A stretch of 64,000 nt of DNA, taken from Rhizobium sp. Root1212. Its GTDB lineage: Bacteria > Pseudomonadota > Alphaproteobacteria > Rhizobiales > Rhizobiaceae. The position numbers and the translations under genes were made by a program. The stretch is from positions 1 to 64,000 of the forward strand of contig NZ_LMDA01000012.1 of the NCBI RefSeq assembly GCF_001424985.1, given 5' to 3'. The notes beneath the pieces were generated by a model. The model searched no databases. It had not been told where the DNA came from and worked only from the letters and a program-made list of their open reading frames with translations. Positions 9,279-17,589 of the stretch are shown here, piece after piece. Each line of letters begins with the position of its first letter. Positions within the stretch are counted from its first letter, which is position 1.

Positions 9279-9318
9279 GCTTATGATCCTACGCGGAAAT
9301 ACGCGGGGGATCATAAGC
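9279..9318. promoter_or_regulatory. 11-bp inverted repeat before VIT gene
   Basis: GCTTATGATCC (9279-9289) is perfectly inverted at 9308-9318. The 18-nt centre contains a direct repeat of TACGCGG separated by AAA. It ends 17 bp before the VIT-family start codon and has no T-run, so it looks more like an operator or RNA regulatory stem than a terminator. Confidence 0.5.
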
Positions 9319-9335
9319 AATTTAAGGACATCTTT

Positions 9336-10031
9336 ATGAGCCGCCTGCACACAGAAAATCATCTCGTTTCCCGGATCGGATGGCTCCGGGCTGCAGTTCT
9401 GGGCGCCAATGATGGCATCGTTTCGACGGCCAGCCTCATTGTCGGAGTCGCTTCCGCTTCAGCTGCCAGTTCCCAGGTTCTGGTCGCCGGTATTGCCGGC
9501 CTCGTAGCGGGGGCCATGTCCATGGCAGCCGGAGAATATGTCTCCGTGAGTTCACAGTCCGACACCGAAAAGGCCGACCTTGACCGCGAGCGTCTCGAAC
9601 TGAAAACGCAGCCGGGCCAGGAGCGCGAGGAACTGGCGCAAATCTACGTTCGCCGGGGACTGGATGCTACGCTTGCCCGTCAGGTTGCGGATCAACTCAT
9701 GGCCAAGGACGCACTCGCCGCCCATGCCCATGACGAACTTGGTATTTCGGAGATGACCGCGGCAAGACCCATACAGGCAGCACTGACTTCGGCGGCAACC
9801 TTTTCGGTCGGTGCCGCCATGCCTCTGCTCATGGTCTTGCTGTCTCCCGCATCAATGCTTGTGACGGCAGTCTCGATCGCTTCTCTTTTGTTCCTTGCTC
9901 TCCTGGGGGCAATCGGCGCGAAAGCCGGTGGAGCCGATGTCACGCGTGCAACGCTGCGGGTCACGTTCTGGGGCGCGTTCGCGATGGCGCTCACCGCCGG
10001 AATAGGTGCTCTCGTTGGAACAGGGCTTTAA
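9336..10031 (+). CDS. VIT1/CCC1-family metal transporter
   Basis: A 231-aa membrane protein of the VIT1/CCC1 family, which moves Fe2+ or Mn2+ across membranes. The N-terminal signature GANDGIVSTASLIVGVA and the MSMAAGEYVSVSSQSDTEKA segment (residues about 20-80) are diagnostic and carry the conserved Asp, Met and Glu metal-path residues. A charged cytosolic domain (about 80-140) is followed by three helices. It lacks the ferritin-like domain of MbfA proteins. An AAGGAC box precedes the ATG. The conspicuous inverted repeat 17 bp upstream suggests metal-responsive or stress control, but I do not recognise a Fur, Irr or Mur box. Confidence 0.88.
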   Translation: MSRLHTENHLVSRIGWLRAAVLGANDGIVSTASLIVGVASASAASSQVLVAGIAGLVAGAMSMAAGEYVSVSSQSDTEKADLDRERLELKTQPGQEREELAQIYVRRGLDATLARQVADQLMAKDALAAHAHDELGISEMTAARPIQAALTSAATFSVGAAMPLLMVLLSPASMLVTAVSIASLLFLALLGAIGAKAGGADVTRATLRVTFWGAFAMALTAGIGALVGTGL

Positions 10032-10185
10032 ACCCCTTCTAATCGGCGGCCGAGACATGAGTTTCATAGAATACTTCTAATTTAATTCGGCATTCCAAGA
10101 AACCTTTGCGGAAACAGCACGTTCCTATATCGGACCGGCCTTGGCGCAGCAGGCCCGAGCCCTGAAGCGCTCAGCAGGAATCTTC

Positions 10186-11238
10186 ATGTCTGAATCCGTA
10201 AAGATTGTCTCGATCGGGACTGCCGTCCCTCCGCATGTCATTGATCAACGTGACGCCGCACTTGCATCCCATCAGGCCTTTTCATCCCGATATGCCGACT
10301 TCGAGCGTCTGGCGAAGGTTTTCCAAAGTTCGGGCATCAGACGGCGCTACGGCGTCCGTCCTCTCGACTGGTATTTCACGACGCCGGGCTGGCCGGACAG
10401 GAACGACGCTTTCATCGAAGGTGCAGGTGCACTGTTCGTGTCCGCTGCCAACAAGGCATTGCAAGCGGCTGGTCTGTCCGCTGACGAGGTCGATACGATC
10501 GTCACCGTGACGTCTAGCGGGATCGCGACACCGGGCCTTGAGGCGCGGGTGAGTACACAAATGGGATTTCGCAGCGATGTGGAACGTGTTCCGGTTTTCG
10601 GGCTCGGGTGCGCCGGGGGCGTTTCGGGCTTTTCCATCGCTTCCCGGTTGGCAGCATCGCGGCCGGGTTCTGTCGTTCTGCTGGTCGCGGTCGAGACCTG
10701 CACACTTGCGTTTCGGATCGACAAACTGACGAAGGCCAACATCGTCGCAACGGCCTTGTTTGGAGACGGGGCGGCGGCCTGTGTGCTTCGTGCCGCCGAT
10801 GATGGTATCGCGGAGATCGAAATGAGTGGTCAGCATAGCTGGCCCGACACGCTGGATATCATGGGCTGGAGCGTCGATCCGGAAGGACTTGGCGTGATTT
10901 TCGACCGGGCCATACCGCCGTTTGCGGCTGCAAATATCCAGCCCGCGGTAACATCGATACTGGCTCGATCGGGTCTGACGGTTGAGGATATCGACCGATT
11001 TGCCTGTCACCCCGGCGGTGCGAAGGTAATCGATGCGCTGGAATCGGCATTGGCGCTGGGTCAAGGCAGCCTGAATCATGAGCGGGACGTCCTGTCGGAT
11101 TATGGCAACATGTCATCGCCGACCGCATTGTTCGTTCTGGATCGTTTGATCGCCTCCGGTCTTCCGCGGCGAACGCTGCTGACCGCCATGGGCCCAGGCT
11201 TCACGTTGAGCTGCGTGTCTTTGAAGGCCGCGGCATGA
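10186..11238 (+). CDS. type III polyketide synthase
   Basis: A 350-aa chalcone/stilbene synthase-type enzyme. The catalytic triad is visible: Cys in GLGCAGGVSG, His in FACHPGGAK and Asn in DYGNMSSPTA. Such enzymes extend acyl-CoA starters with malonyl-CoA to make pyrones, resorcinols or phloroglucinols in the cytoplasm. The ATG at 10186 has AGCAGGAA 6 nt upstream and is preferred to a TTG at 10141. The stop overlaps the start of a methyltransferase gene, which in turn overlaps an exporter gene, so the three form one operon. Similar PKS-methyltransferase pairs (for example BpsA/BpsB of Bacillus) make O-methylated alkylpyrones; the product here is not known. Confidence 0.92.
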   Translation: MSESVKIVSIGTAVPPHVIDQRDAALASHQAFSSRYADFERLAKVFQSSGIRRRYGVRPLDWYFTTPGWPDRNDAFIEGAGALFVSAANKALQAAGLSADEVDTIVTVTSSGIATPGLEARVSTQMGFRSDVERVPVFGLGCAGGVSGFSIASRLAASRPGSVVLLVAVETCTLAFRIDKLTKANIVATALFGDGAAACVLRAADDGIAEIEMSGQHSWPDTLDIMGWSVDPEGLGVIFDRAIPPFAAANIQPAVTSILARSGLTVEDIDRFACHPGGAKVIDALESALALGQGSLNHERDVLSDYGNMSSPTALFVLDRLIASGLPRRTLLTAMGPGFTLSCVSLKAAA

Positions 11239-11741
11239 TCTGGTCGATCTTGCTCCTCATGGCGGTGACATTCGAACGTTTGGGCGAGCTCCGGCTTGCC
11301 AGAAACAATACCCGAGCACTGATGGTAAGGGGAGCGACCGAAGTCGCGGCCGGCCACTATCCGGCTATCGTGGTTTTGCATGCGGTATGGCTTCTCGGTC
11401 TGTGGCTGCTCGCCTGGAATGCGCCGCTTGAGATGGCTTGGATCGCTGTCTTCGCAGGACTTCAGATATTGCGGCTCTGGACCTTGTCCACGCTTGGCCG
11501 GCGCTGGACCACACGGATCATTGTGATACCCGGAGAGACCCTGGTGATGAGCGGCCCCTATCGATTCTTACGGCATCCGAACTACGTCGTTGTGATCGGC
11601 GAGATCGCCGTCCTTCCACTCTGCTTCGACATGCCGCTCTATGCACTCATATTCACGCTCGCCAACGCCCTGATCCTGACGATACGGATCAGGGCCGAGA
11701 ATGCCGCCCTGTCAGGTTTATCCCATGCAGAACGGGCCTGA
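11235..11741 (+). CDS. isoprenylcysteine carboxyl methyltransferase-like protein
   Basis: A 168-aa membrane protein with about four helices and the ICMT signature GPYRFLRHPNYVVVIGE (residues about 108-124), which binds S-adenosylmethionine. Its ATG overlaps the polyketide synthase stop. In bacteria this family (BpsB-like) O-methylates type III PKS products such as alkylpyrones rather than prenylated proteins, and the operon context supports that role. It is 168 aa, normal for the family. Confidence 0.85.
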   Translation: MIWSILLLMAVTFERLGELRLARNNTRALMVRGATEVAAGHYPAIVVLHAVWLLGLWLLAWNAPLEMAWIAVFAGLQILRLWTLSTLGRRWTTRIIVIPGETLVMSGPYRFLRHPNYVVVIGEIAVLPLCFDMPLYALIFTLANALILTIRIRAENAALSGLSHAERA

Positions 11742-13269
11742 TCTTTCGCGCGCGGCCATGCCCCCCATCTTGGTGTGGACGGGGTTCATGGCGATGTGCG
11801 TCGGCATGTTCATGGCCATTCTCGACGTTCAGGTCGTGGCGACTTCGCTTCCGACCATCCAGTCGGCACTTGATATCAATCCAGACCAGATGAGCTGGAT
11901 ACAGACCGCCTATCTCATCGCCGAGATCGTTGCGATCCCATTGACGGGCTTTCTGACCCGGTTTCTGACGATGCGCTGGCTGTTCGTTACTTCACTTACG
12001 GTGTTCGTCATTGCATCCGCCGGCTGCGCGATAAGCAGCACATTCGGTGAACTGGTGTCGTGGCGCGTTCTCCAAGGTTTTTCCGGCGGCACTTTGATCC
12101 CGTCGGTCTTTTCAGCCGTCTTCATCCTGTTTCCTAAAGGAAGGCAGGCTATCGCCACGACGATTGCTGGCGTTCTCGCCGTCCTTGCTCCAACCGTCGG
12201 CCCTATCGTCGGCGGGTGGCTCACGGAAACCTATTCCTGGCATTGGCTGTTTCTGATTAATGTCATTCCCGGCATTCTCGCTGCTTTGGTCGCCATGCGA
12301 TCACTGCCGCGCGAAGGTCTCGATACGTCCGAACTTCGGAACCTGGACGTGTTCTCGCTCGCGCTGATGGCGATAAGTCTGGCGTCACTCGAGCTAGCCT
12401 TGAAGGAAGCACCTACCAGTGGCTGGGCGTCGCTTTACATCGTCGGTTTGCTTGGACTGTCGGTCCTCTGCGGATGCGTCTTTGTTTTGCGGTCGCTTGG
12501 CCGGACACGTCCGCTCATCGAACTCCGCAATTTTCGCGATCGAAACTTTCTGGTGGGGTCTGTCCTCAGCTTCATCTTGGGTATCGGCCTGTTCGGCTCC
12601 GTCTATCTCATGCCCGTCTTTTTGGCATTTGTCAGGGGCCACAATGCTCTTGAGATCGGCATGACCATGCTTGTCACCGGAGTGGCGCAGCTCATAACCG
12701 CGCCCATTGCCGTCGCTTTGGAAAAACGCGTCGATGCTCGACTGCTCTCTGCGCTCGGCTTCGCGCTCTTTGCCGTCGGCATCGCCATGAGTGCGTTCCA
12801 GAACCCGCAATCCGACTATGACGCGATGTTCTGGCCGCAGATCCTGCGCGGCGTCTCCATCATGTTCTGCCTATTGCCGCCGACGCGGCTGGCGCTCGGA
12901 ACGCTTTCACCCGACAAGGTTCCGGATGCCAGCGGGCTGTTCAACCTGATGCGGAATCTGGGTGGCGCAATCGGCATCGCGCTGATTGATACGATCATTT
13001 ATACCCGCTCTGAGCCCCTCGGCCGTTCGCTGCTTGAACGCCTACAGGCTGGGGATACCGATACCGCGACATTCATCGGCGTGCCGCTTCAGACGCTGGC
13101 AGAGCACAAAGGCGGCCTGGACGAAGCGGCGATGGCGATGCTCGATCCGTTGCTGCAAACAGCAGCGACGGTGCAGGCTCTTAACGAGGCGTGGCTGGTT
13201 GTTGCCATTCTGACGGCTTGCGCCATCCTGTGTCTGCCATTTGCCAGACGCGTTGCTCCTGCCGAGTAA
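11725..13269 (+). CDS. DHA2-family MFS multidrug exporter
   Basis: A 514-aa permease with about 14 hydrophobic segments, the size of the DHA2 (EmrB/QacA) drug:H+ antiporters. Motifs include AILDVQVVATSLPTIQ in helix 1, WIQTAYLIAE, and the helix 5 antiporter motif AGVLAVLAPTVGPIVGG. The start at 11725 overlaps the methyltransferase gene by 17 bp; ATG 11758 is an alternative. Position as the third gene after a type III PKS and methyltransferase suggests it exports the methylated polyketide, although EmrB homologues are often promiscuous. No membrane-fusion partner (EmrA) gene is adjacent. Confidence 0.88.
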   Translation: MQNGPDLSRAAMPPILVWTGFMAMCVGMFMAILDVQVVATSLPTIQSALDINPDQMSWIQTAYLIAEIVAIPLTGFLTRFLTMRWLFVTSLTVFVIASAGCAISSTFGELVSWRVLQGFSGGTLIPSVFSAVFILFPKGRQAIATTIAGVLAVLAPTVGPIVGGWLTETYSWHWLFLINVIPGILAALVAMRSLPREGLDTSELRNLDVFSLALMAISLASLELALKEAPTSGWASLYIVGLLGLSVLCGCVFVLRSLGRTRPLIELRNFRDRNFLVGSVLSFILGIGLFGSVYLMPVFLAFVRGHNALEIGMTMLVTGVAQLITAPIAVALEKRVDARLLSALGFALFAVGIAMSAFQNPQSDYDAMFWPQILRGVSIMFCLLPPTRLALGTLSPDKVPDASGLFNLMRNLGGAIGIALIDTIIYTRSEPLGRSLLERLQAGDTDTATFIGVPLQTLAEHKGGLDEAAMAMLDPLLQTAATVQALNEAWLVVAILTACAILCLPFARRVAPAE

Positions 13270-13466
13270 ACGGCACTGAGGATTACCTTACCGTGGTCCG
13301 GCACCGAACATTTGTTTTTGAACCGCTGAAAGTGTCATTTTTAAATGACATGCTGGCCGGGCGACGTCAGGATCGGGACGTTGCAGCGAGGGCCCCTGGC
13401 GCGTTGGCTTAGTGCGTCGGGGGCTTCTTCATGATTGCGGTATTGCGCCTGTTCCCACCAACGGTA
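13270..13466. other. intergenic region before DNA repair operon
   Basis: No gene is supported here. A short dyad TGTCATTT/AAATGACA lies at 13333-13350, with a 2-nt centre; its role is unknown. Confidence 0.3.
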
Positions 13467-13498
13467 TTGACAACGGCGCATAAGAACATATCATGAAC
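13467..13498 (+). promoter_or_regulatory. sigma-70 promoter overlapped by LexA box
   Basis: TTGACA (13467-13472), a 16-bp spacer and TATCAT (13489-13494) form a good vegetative promoter. GAAC-ATATCAT-GAAC (13484-13498) is the reverse complement of GTTC-N7-GTTC, the LexA operator of alphaproteobacteria, and its spacer contains the whole -10 element. LexA binding would block the promoter, making the downstream repair genes SOS-inducible. The predicted transcript starts within a few bases of the ATG at 13503. Confidence 0.7.
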
Positions 13499-13502
13499 AT
13501 TT

Positions 13503-14735
13503 ATGAAGAAGTCATTGAATGAGCGGCTGGCCATTCTTTCGGATGCAGCCAAATACGATGCGTCCTGCGCCTCAAGCGGTAGTGTCAAGCGGGACTCCCT
13601 GAAGTCGGGCGGCGTCGGATCGACGGAAGGTTCCGGCATTTGCCATGCCTATGCGCCGGACGGTCGCTGCATTTCGCTGCTCAAAATCCTGATGACCAAT
13701 TTCTGCATGTATGATTGCGCCTATTGCGTCAACCGGTCGTCCAGCAATGTCGAGCGAGCCCGGTTTTCCGTGGAGGAAGTGGTGTGGCTGACGCTGGAAT
13801 TCTACCGGCGCAACTACATCGAGGGGCTGTTTCTCTCGTCCGGGATCATCCGTTCATCGGATTATACGATGGAGGAAATGGTGCGTATTGCCCGCGAACT
13901 GCGCGTTACTCATAATTTTCGCGGCTACATCCATCTGAAATCGATTCCTGAAGCATCGCCGCTGCTCATTGAAGAGGCAGGGCTTTACGCCGACCGGCTT
14001 TCCATCAATATCGAGTTGCCCACTGATGCCGGGCTTACCCGTTTTGCCCCGGAAAAACACCCTGCGAATATTCGTCGCTCCATGGGTGAACTTCGGCTGA
14101 AAATTGAAGCCGCCAGTGAACCGACACTGCAGACGAAACGACGCAAGCGCTTCGTGCCGGCCGGCCAGAGCACGCAGATGATTGTCGGCGCCGATCAGTC
14201 GAATGACCGCACGATCCTGGGCACCAGCGCCCGGCTTTACGGAAGCTACGGGCTACGGCGCGTCTATTATTCCGCCTTCAGTCCCATTCCCGATGCTTCC
14301 AAGACATTGCCGCTGATCAAGCCGCCTCTGATCCGGGAGCATCGGCTCTATCAGGCCGATTGGCTCTACCGCTTCTACGGTTTCGGCATAGAGGAAATCA
14401 CCGAGAAGCAGCCGGGCGGCATGCTGGATCTAAAGCTCGATCCGAAGCTTGCCTGGGCCCTCGCCAACCGCGACCGTTTTCCGGTCGATATCAACCGGGA
14501 CGAACGGGAAATGTTGCTCCGGGTGCCCGGCCTTGGGACGAAGGCGGTGGCAGGCGTCCTGTCGTCGCGACGTCACCGCCGATTGCGGCTGGAGGACCTC
14601 GCCCGGCTGCACGTCTCGGTAAAGAAAGTGCAGGCCTTCATCGTGGCCGAGGGCTGGACGCCGCACCGGCTGGCCGAGAGGTCCGACCTGCGGGCAATGT
14701 TCGAGCCCAAGCCCGAACAACTGGCGCTTTTCTGA
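13503..14735 (+). CDS. radical SAM DNA modification/repair protein (TIGR03916 type)
   Basis: A 410-aa radical SAM protein. The 4Fe-4S cluster motif CX3CX2C is at CMYDCAYC (near residues 68-75). Early conserved sequence DAAKYDASCASSG is typical of the TIGR03916 'putative DNA modification/repair' family. The C-terminus carries helix-hairpin-helix sequence (RVPGLGTKAVAGVL), which binds DNA without sequence specificity. The family occurs almost always beside TIGR03915 and UdgX genes; here that partner starts at the overlapping ATG. Substrate and reaction are unknown; spore photoproduct lyase is a distant model. The predicted transcript may be nearly leaderless, and a TTG at 13515 is an alternative start. 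Confidence 0.88.
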   Translation: MKKSLNERLAILSDAAKYDASCASSGSVKRDSLKSGGVGSTEGSGICHAYAPDGRCISLLKILMTNFCMYDCAYCVNRSSSNVERARFSVEEVVWLTLEFYRRNYIEGLFLSSGIIRSSDYTMEEMVRIARELRVTHNFRGYIHLKSIPEASPLLIEEAGLYADRLSINIELPTDAGLTRFAPEKHPANIRRSMGELRLKIEAASEPTLQTKRRKRFVPAGQSTQMIVGADQSNDRTILGTSARLYGSYGLRRVYYSAFSPIPDASKTLPLIKPPLIREHRLYQADWLYRFYGFGIEEITEKQPGGMLDLKLDPKLAWALANRDRFPVDINRDEREMLLRVPGLGTKAVAGVLSSRRHRRLRLEDLARLHVSVKKVQAFIVAEGWTPHRLAERSDLRAMFEPKPEQLALF

Positions 14736-16243
14736 TGCACAGGATTGTACTGGAGGGCAGGGGCGATCTTTCCGAATGGCGTCGTGCCGCGCGAGGGCTT
14801 TTCGCCGCAAAAGTCTTGCCGGAGGACATCGACTGGCGTGTTCGAGCGGATGCCGCTGACGACCTTTTCGACATGCCGGCGGCGGACACGGCTAAAATTC
14901 CGGCCGTGAGCGCCTCTTCGTTGCTCACGGTACCGAAAGCATTCCTGTCGCTTGCGGAAGCTGTCATTTGTCATTCCGACCCCGCCCGCTTCGGACGACT
15001 TTACGGTCTCCTCTTCCGGCTTCAGGCTGAGCCGTCGCTCCTGGCGATCCGTGCCGATGCGGATGTGGCCGCGTTGCGGACCATGGAAAAATCCGTTCGG
15101 CGCGATTGCCACAAGATGACGGCTTTCGTTCGTTTCAAGGAGATACCGGACGGCGGTTACGGAAGGCGCCGACGCTTCTTTGCCTGGTTCGAACCGGATC
15201 ATTACATCGTCTCGCGCGTCGCGCCTTTCTTCCAGCGCCGCTTCACGGACATGGATTGGATGATTGCCACGCCCAAGGGAACCGCGGCGTGGGACGGTGA
15301 GGAGCTTCACGTCTCGTCTTCTCCGGCAGAAAACCCGAAGCTTTCCGATCAGACGGAAACGCTATGGCGAACGTACTTCCGACACATCTTCAACCCGGCG
15401 CGGTTGAAGGTAAAAATGATGCAGACGGAAATGCCGAAGAAATATTGGAAGAATCTACCGGAAGCCGAGCTCATTCCAGATATGATCGCAAGCGCAGAGG
15501 CTGAAGTGATTGCCATGGCCGAGCGGGCGGCAACCGATGCGCCGCTGTTTCACACCCGCCTCCAGGCCGCGGCGAAGACGCCGGTCGCAAGCGCGGTCTC
15601 AGAGCCGACAACATTGGCAGAGGCGCGGGAGCAGGCGATGGCATGCATGCGGTGTCCGCTCCATTGCAACGCGACCCAGACTGTTTTCGGTGAAGGGCCG
15701 GAAAATGCCGACATCATGATTGTCGGCGAACAGCCGGGAGATCAGGAAGATCTCGCCGGACGTCCGTTTGTCGGGCCGGCTGGCAGGGTTTTCGACGAGG
15801 CGGCACAGGCCGTTGGTCTTGATCGGACACGCGTCTACGTCACCAATGCGGTCAAGCATTTCAAATACGAGCTTCGCGGCAAGCGTCGTATTCACCAGAA
15901 GCCGAACCTTGGCGAAGTGCAGCATTGCAAGTGGTGGCTGAAGCTGGAACTGGATTTCGTCAAGCCGAAACTGGTTGTTGCGATGGGCGCCACCGCGGTC
16001 GCCTCGCTGACGGGCAGGCAGCAAAAGCTGGGTGATCTAAGAGGAGATCTGCTGGATATCGACACAGGCGGCAGCATGATGGTGACGGTGCATCCTTCCT
16101 ATCTTCTGCGTCTTCCTGATCATGGCCGGCAGCAGGAGGAACTTGCCAGGTTTCGTGCGGATCTGGCGGAAGCTGTGAGGTTCGACCGTCAGCATATCCA
16201 ACCCACGATGGCGCGACCTGATGTCGGTAACCAACGAATATGA
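14735..16243 (+). CDS. udgX: TIGR03915-UdgX fusion uracil-DNA binding protein
   Basis: A 502-aa two-domain protein. Residues 1 to about 250 match the TIGR03915 'putative DNA repair' domain; about 280-500 is a family-4-like uracil-DNA glycosylase of the UdgX subgroup. Diagnostic UdgX features are GEQPGDQED (331-339), where family 4 has GEAPG, and the KRRIH loop (383-387), whose His forms a covalent bond with the deoxyribose after uracil excision in characterised UdgX. Cys residues in MACMRCPLHC near 307-315 fit a 4Fe-4S site. The ATG overlaps the radical SAM stop (ATGA). Its stop codon directly abuts that of the convergent DUF1365 gene. With the LexA box upstream, this is a probable damage-inducible repair pair. 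Confidence 0.9.
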   Translation: MHRIVLEGRGDLSEWRRAARGLFAAKVLPEDIDWRVRADAADDLFDMPAADTAKIPAVSASSLLTVPKAFLSLAEAVICHSDPARFGRLYGLLFRLQAEPSLLAIRADADVAALRTMEKSVRRDCHKMTAFVRFKEIPDGGYGRRRRFFAWFEPDHYIVSRVAPFFQRRFTDMDWMIATPKGTAAWDGEELHVSSSPAENPKLSDQTETLWRTYFRHIFNPARLKVKMMQTEMPKKYWKNLPEAELIPDMIASAEAEVIAMAERAATDAPLFHTRLQAAAKTPVASAVSEPTTLAEAREQAMACMRCPLHCNATQTVFGEGPENADIMIVGEQPGDQEDLAGRPFVGPAGRVFDEAAQAVGLDRTRVYVTNAVKHFKYELRGKRRIHQKPNLGEVQHCKWWLKLELDFVKPKLVVAMGATAVASLTGRQQKLGDLRGDLLDIDTGGSMMVTVHPSYLLRLPDHGRQQEELARFRADLAEAVRFDRQHIQPTMARPDVGNQRI

Positions 16244-17068
16244 TCAGGCCGTATCGCGGTAGCTTGCTGTTTCGGGCGGAGGCGGGCTGGTGCGAAAGCG
16301 CGCACCCTTGAGCCAGAGCTTGAGCGCCTCCCAGTGGATGCCGGCCATGACCTTGAGTGTCATGAAAGGGAAACGCAGGAGATAGCGCGCGAGGTTGGCG
16401 TCGTTGAGGGCGGTCGCATCCGCATTGAACGTCGCAGCAAGCATCGGCTCCGTGCCGGCGGTTTCATGGATGCGCACGCGTACCGTTTTGCCCGGTGGCA
16501 GGATGCGGAAGTGGTAGCGCAGCCCCATATCCATGAAGGGAGAAACGTGAAAAATCTTCGTGCGCGTCTGGCGAATGCCGGCGGGGCTCTGCTCCCCGGC
16601 AAGCACGGGCGCCACGTAGCTATGGCGCTCGCCGAAGGTATTGCGCACGCCATAGATGATCGCAAGCAACCGCCCGTCCTTATCGTAGGCGAAGTAGGTC
16701 GAGATCGGGTTGAAGGCATAGCCGAACATGCGCGGGTAGGCGAGTAGCAGGATACGCGCTGCGGGTCTGTCAAGCCCGGCGCGCGCCAGCAGGCGGTCCG
16801 TGAACTGGCGTAGCGTCTCGTCGTCCTTTTCGACGTGGTCGCGTTCGTGAAAGGAAAGTACGCCAGCCCGGTTGACGCAGAGCAGACGCGAAAGTTCGGC
16901 AAGATCGTCGAGGCGGTCGATATCGACCAGCAGTGAAAAGACGCTGTAGCTGAAACGATGACCGAACGGATTGAGCCGCTGGTGCATGACCTTGCCGGAA
17001 TAAAGCGTTCCGGCCGCAGCGGGAGGCGGGCCGTTGTCGGCCATGCTGGTGACGCGCTTTTCCCTCAT
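16244..17068 (-). CDS. DUF1365 family protein
   Basis: A 274-aa protein of the DUF1365 family: TLYSGKVMHQRLNPFGHRFSY near the N-terminus, then YPRMFGYAFNPIS and the KIFHVSPFM segment are family hallmarks. The biochemical function is unknown. In Rhodobacter sphaeroides a homologue lies in the RpoE-ChrR singlet oxygen regulon beside a CFA-like methyltransferase, and the same gene set is present here. The ATG at 17068 has AAGGATCAGGC upstream and follows the DUF2147 gene by 22 bp; ATG 17044 is an alternative. Longer reading frame upstream overlaps DUF2147 and is not needed. Confidence 0.85.
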   Translation of the reverse strand: MREKRVTSMADNGPPPAAAGTLYSGKVMHQRLNPFGHRFSYSVFSLLVDIDRLDDLAELSRLLCVNRAGVLSFHERDHVEKDDETLRQFTDRLLARAGLDRPAARILLLAYPRMFGYAFNPISTYFAYDKDGRLLAIIYGVRNTFGERHSYVAPVLAGEQSPAGIRQTRTKIFHVSPFMDMGLRYHFRILPPGKTVRVRIHETAGTEPMLAATFNADATALNDANLARYLLRFPFMTLKVMAGIHWEALKLWLKGARFRTSPPPPETASYRDTA

Positions 17069-17090
17069 GCCTGATCCTTGCCGATCGCCG

Positions 17091-17471
17091 TCACTGCGCC
17101 GGCTGCCAGCGGACATTCTTGCACAACACGCCGGCCAGAATGCAGCCGCGGGTGAGAAGCGATTTGTCCGAGACCTGCACGGTGATCGAATAGGTGCGGT
17201 TACGTTTGGCATCGTAAGCGGTCCCGGCCAGCGTGTCCGCCGATTTTGGCTCAAGCGACATGACCAGGCGGTCACCGGCTTCCTCGCCCTTGCTGGTATC
17301 GCCGATCCAGAGATTGGTCGCGCATATCTTGCCGCCGCAGGGCGCAATGCGCACGCGCGCGTTGCCATCGTCACGTAGCCATATGCCGCTCGGGTCGGCG
17401 GATTGCTGCGCGTAAGATGCGGCGGCTGTCGAGATCACGGCGGCGCATGCAGTCAGAACGGCTATCCTCAT
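17091..17471 (-). CDS. DUF2147 secreted protein
   Basis: A 126-aa protein with a signal peptide (MRIAVLTACAAVISTAAASYAQ, cleavage near residue 21) and a single DUF2147 domain: DPSGIWLRDDGNARVRI opens the beta-barrel and NRTYSITVQV, GCILAGVLCKN close it, with four Cys. The family is periplasmic and of unknown function; lipocalin-like ligand binding has been suggested by fold. It is the first gene of a pair with DUF1365. I see no TGATCC promoter directly upstream on this strand. Confidence 0.85.
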   Translation of the reverse strand: MRIAVLTACAAVISTAAASYAQQSADPSGIWLRDDGNARVRIAPCGGKICATNLWIGDTSKGEEAGDRLVMSLEPKSADTLAGTAYDAKRNRTYSITVQVSDKSLLTRGCILAGVLCKNVRWQPAQ

Positions 17472-17532
17472 CGGCCTATCCTCTTTGCTTTTCCTAACAT
17501 ACGCATAGGCAGGCCATTTGGTTCACTCACGG

Positions 17533-17558
17533 TGATCCAGGAAGGCAAACTTGCCGTA
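17533..17558 (+). promoter_or_regulatory. predicted RpoE (ECF11) promoter
   Basis: TGATCC-N16-CGTA, identical in both boxes and spacing to the two motifs between rpoE and the FAD oxidoreductase gene. The predicted start point is about 25 nt before the DUF2177 ATG. Confidence 0.65.
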
Positions 17559-17589
17559 AGGAATAGGGAAAACCGCGGGAGACGCAGGC

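Noticed and set aside
10105..10128. GGAAC-N17-GTT on the minus strand at the 3' end of the VIT gene
   Set aside because: Matches the EcfG pattern but no convincing gene lies downstream on that strand; one or two chance matches are expected in a window this size.
10141..10185. TTG start extending the polyketide synthase by 15 residues
   Set aside because: The ATG at 10186 has a better-placed ribosome site and gives the normal family N-terminus.
16244..17374. 376-aa form of the DUF1365 protein
   Set aside because: The extra N-terminal 102 residues overlap DUF2147 antiframe and have no domain character; the ATG at 17068 has a ribosome site.
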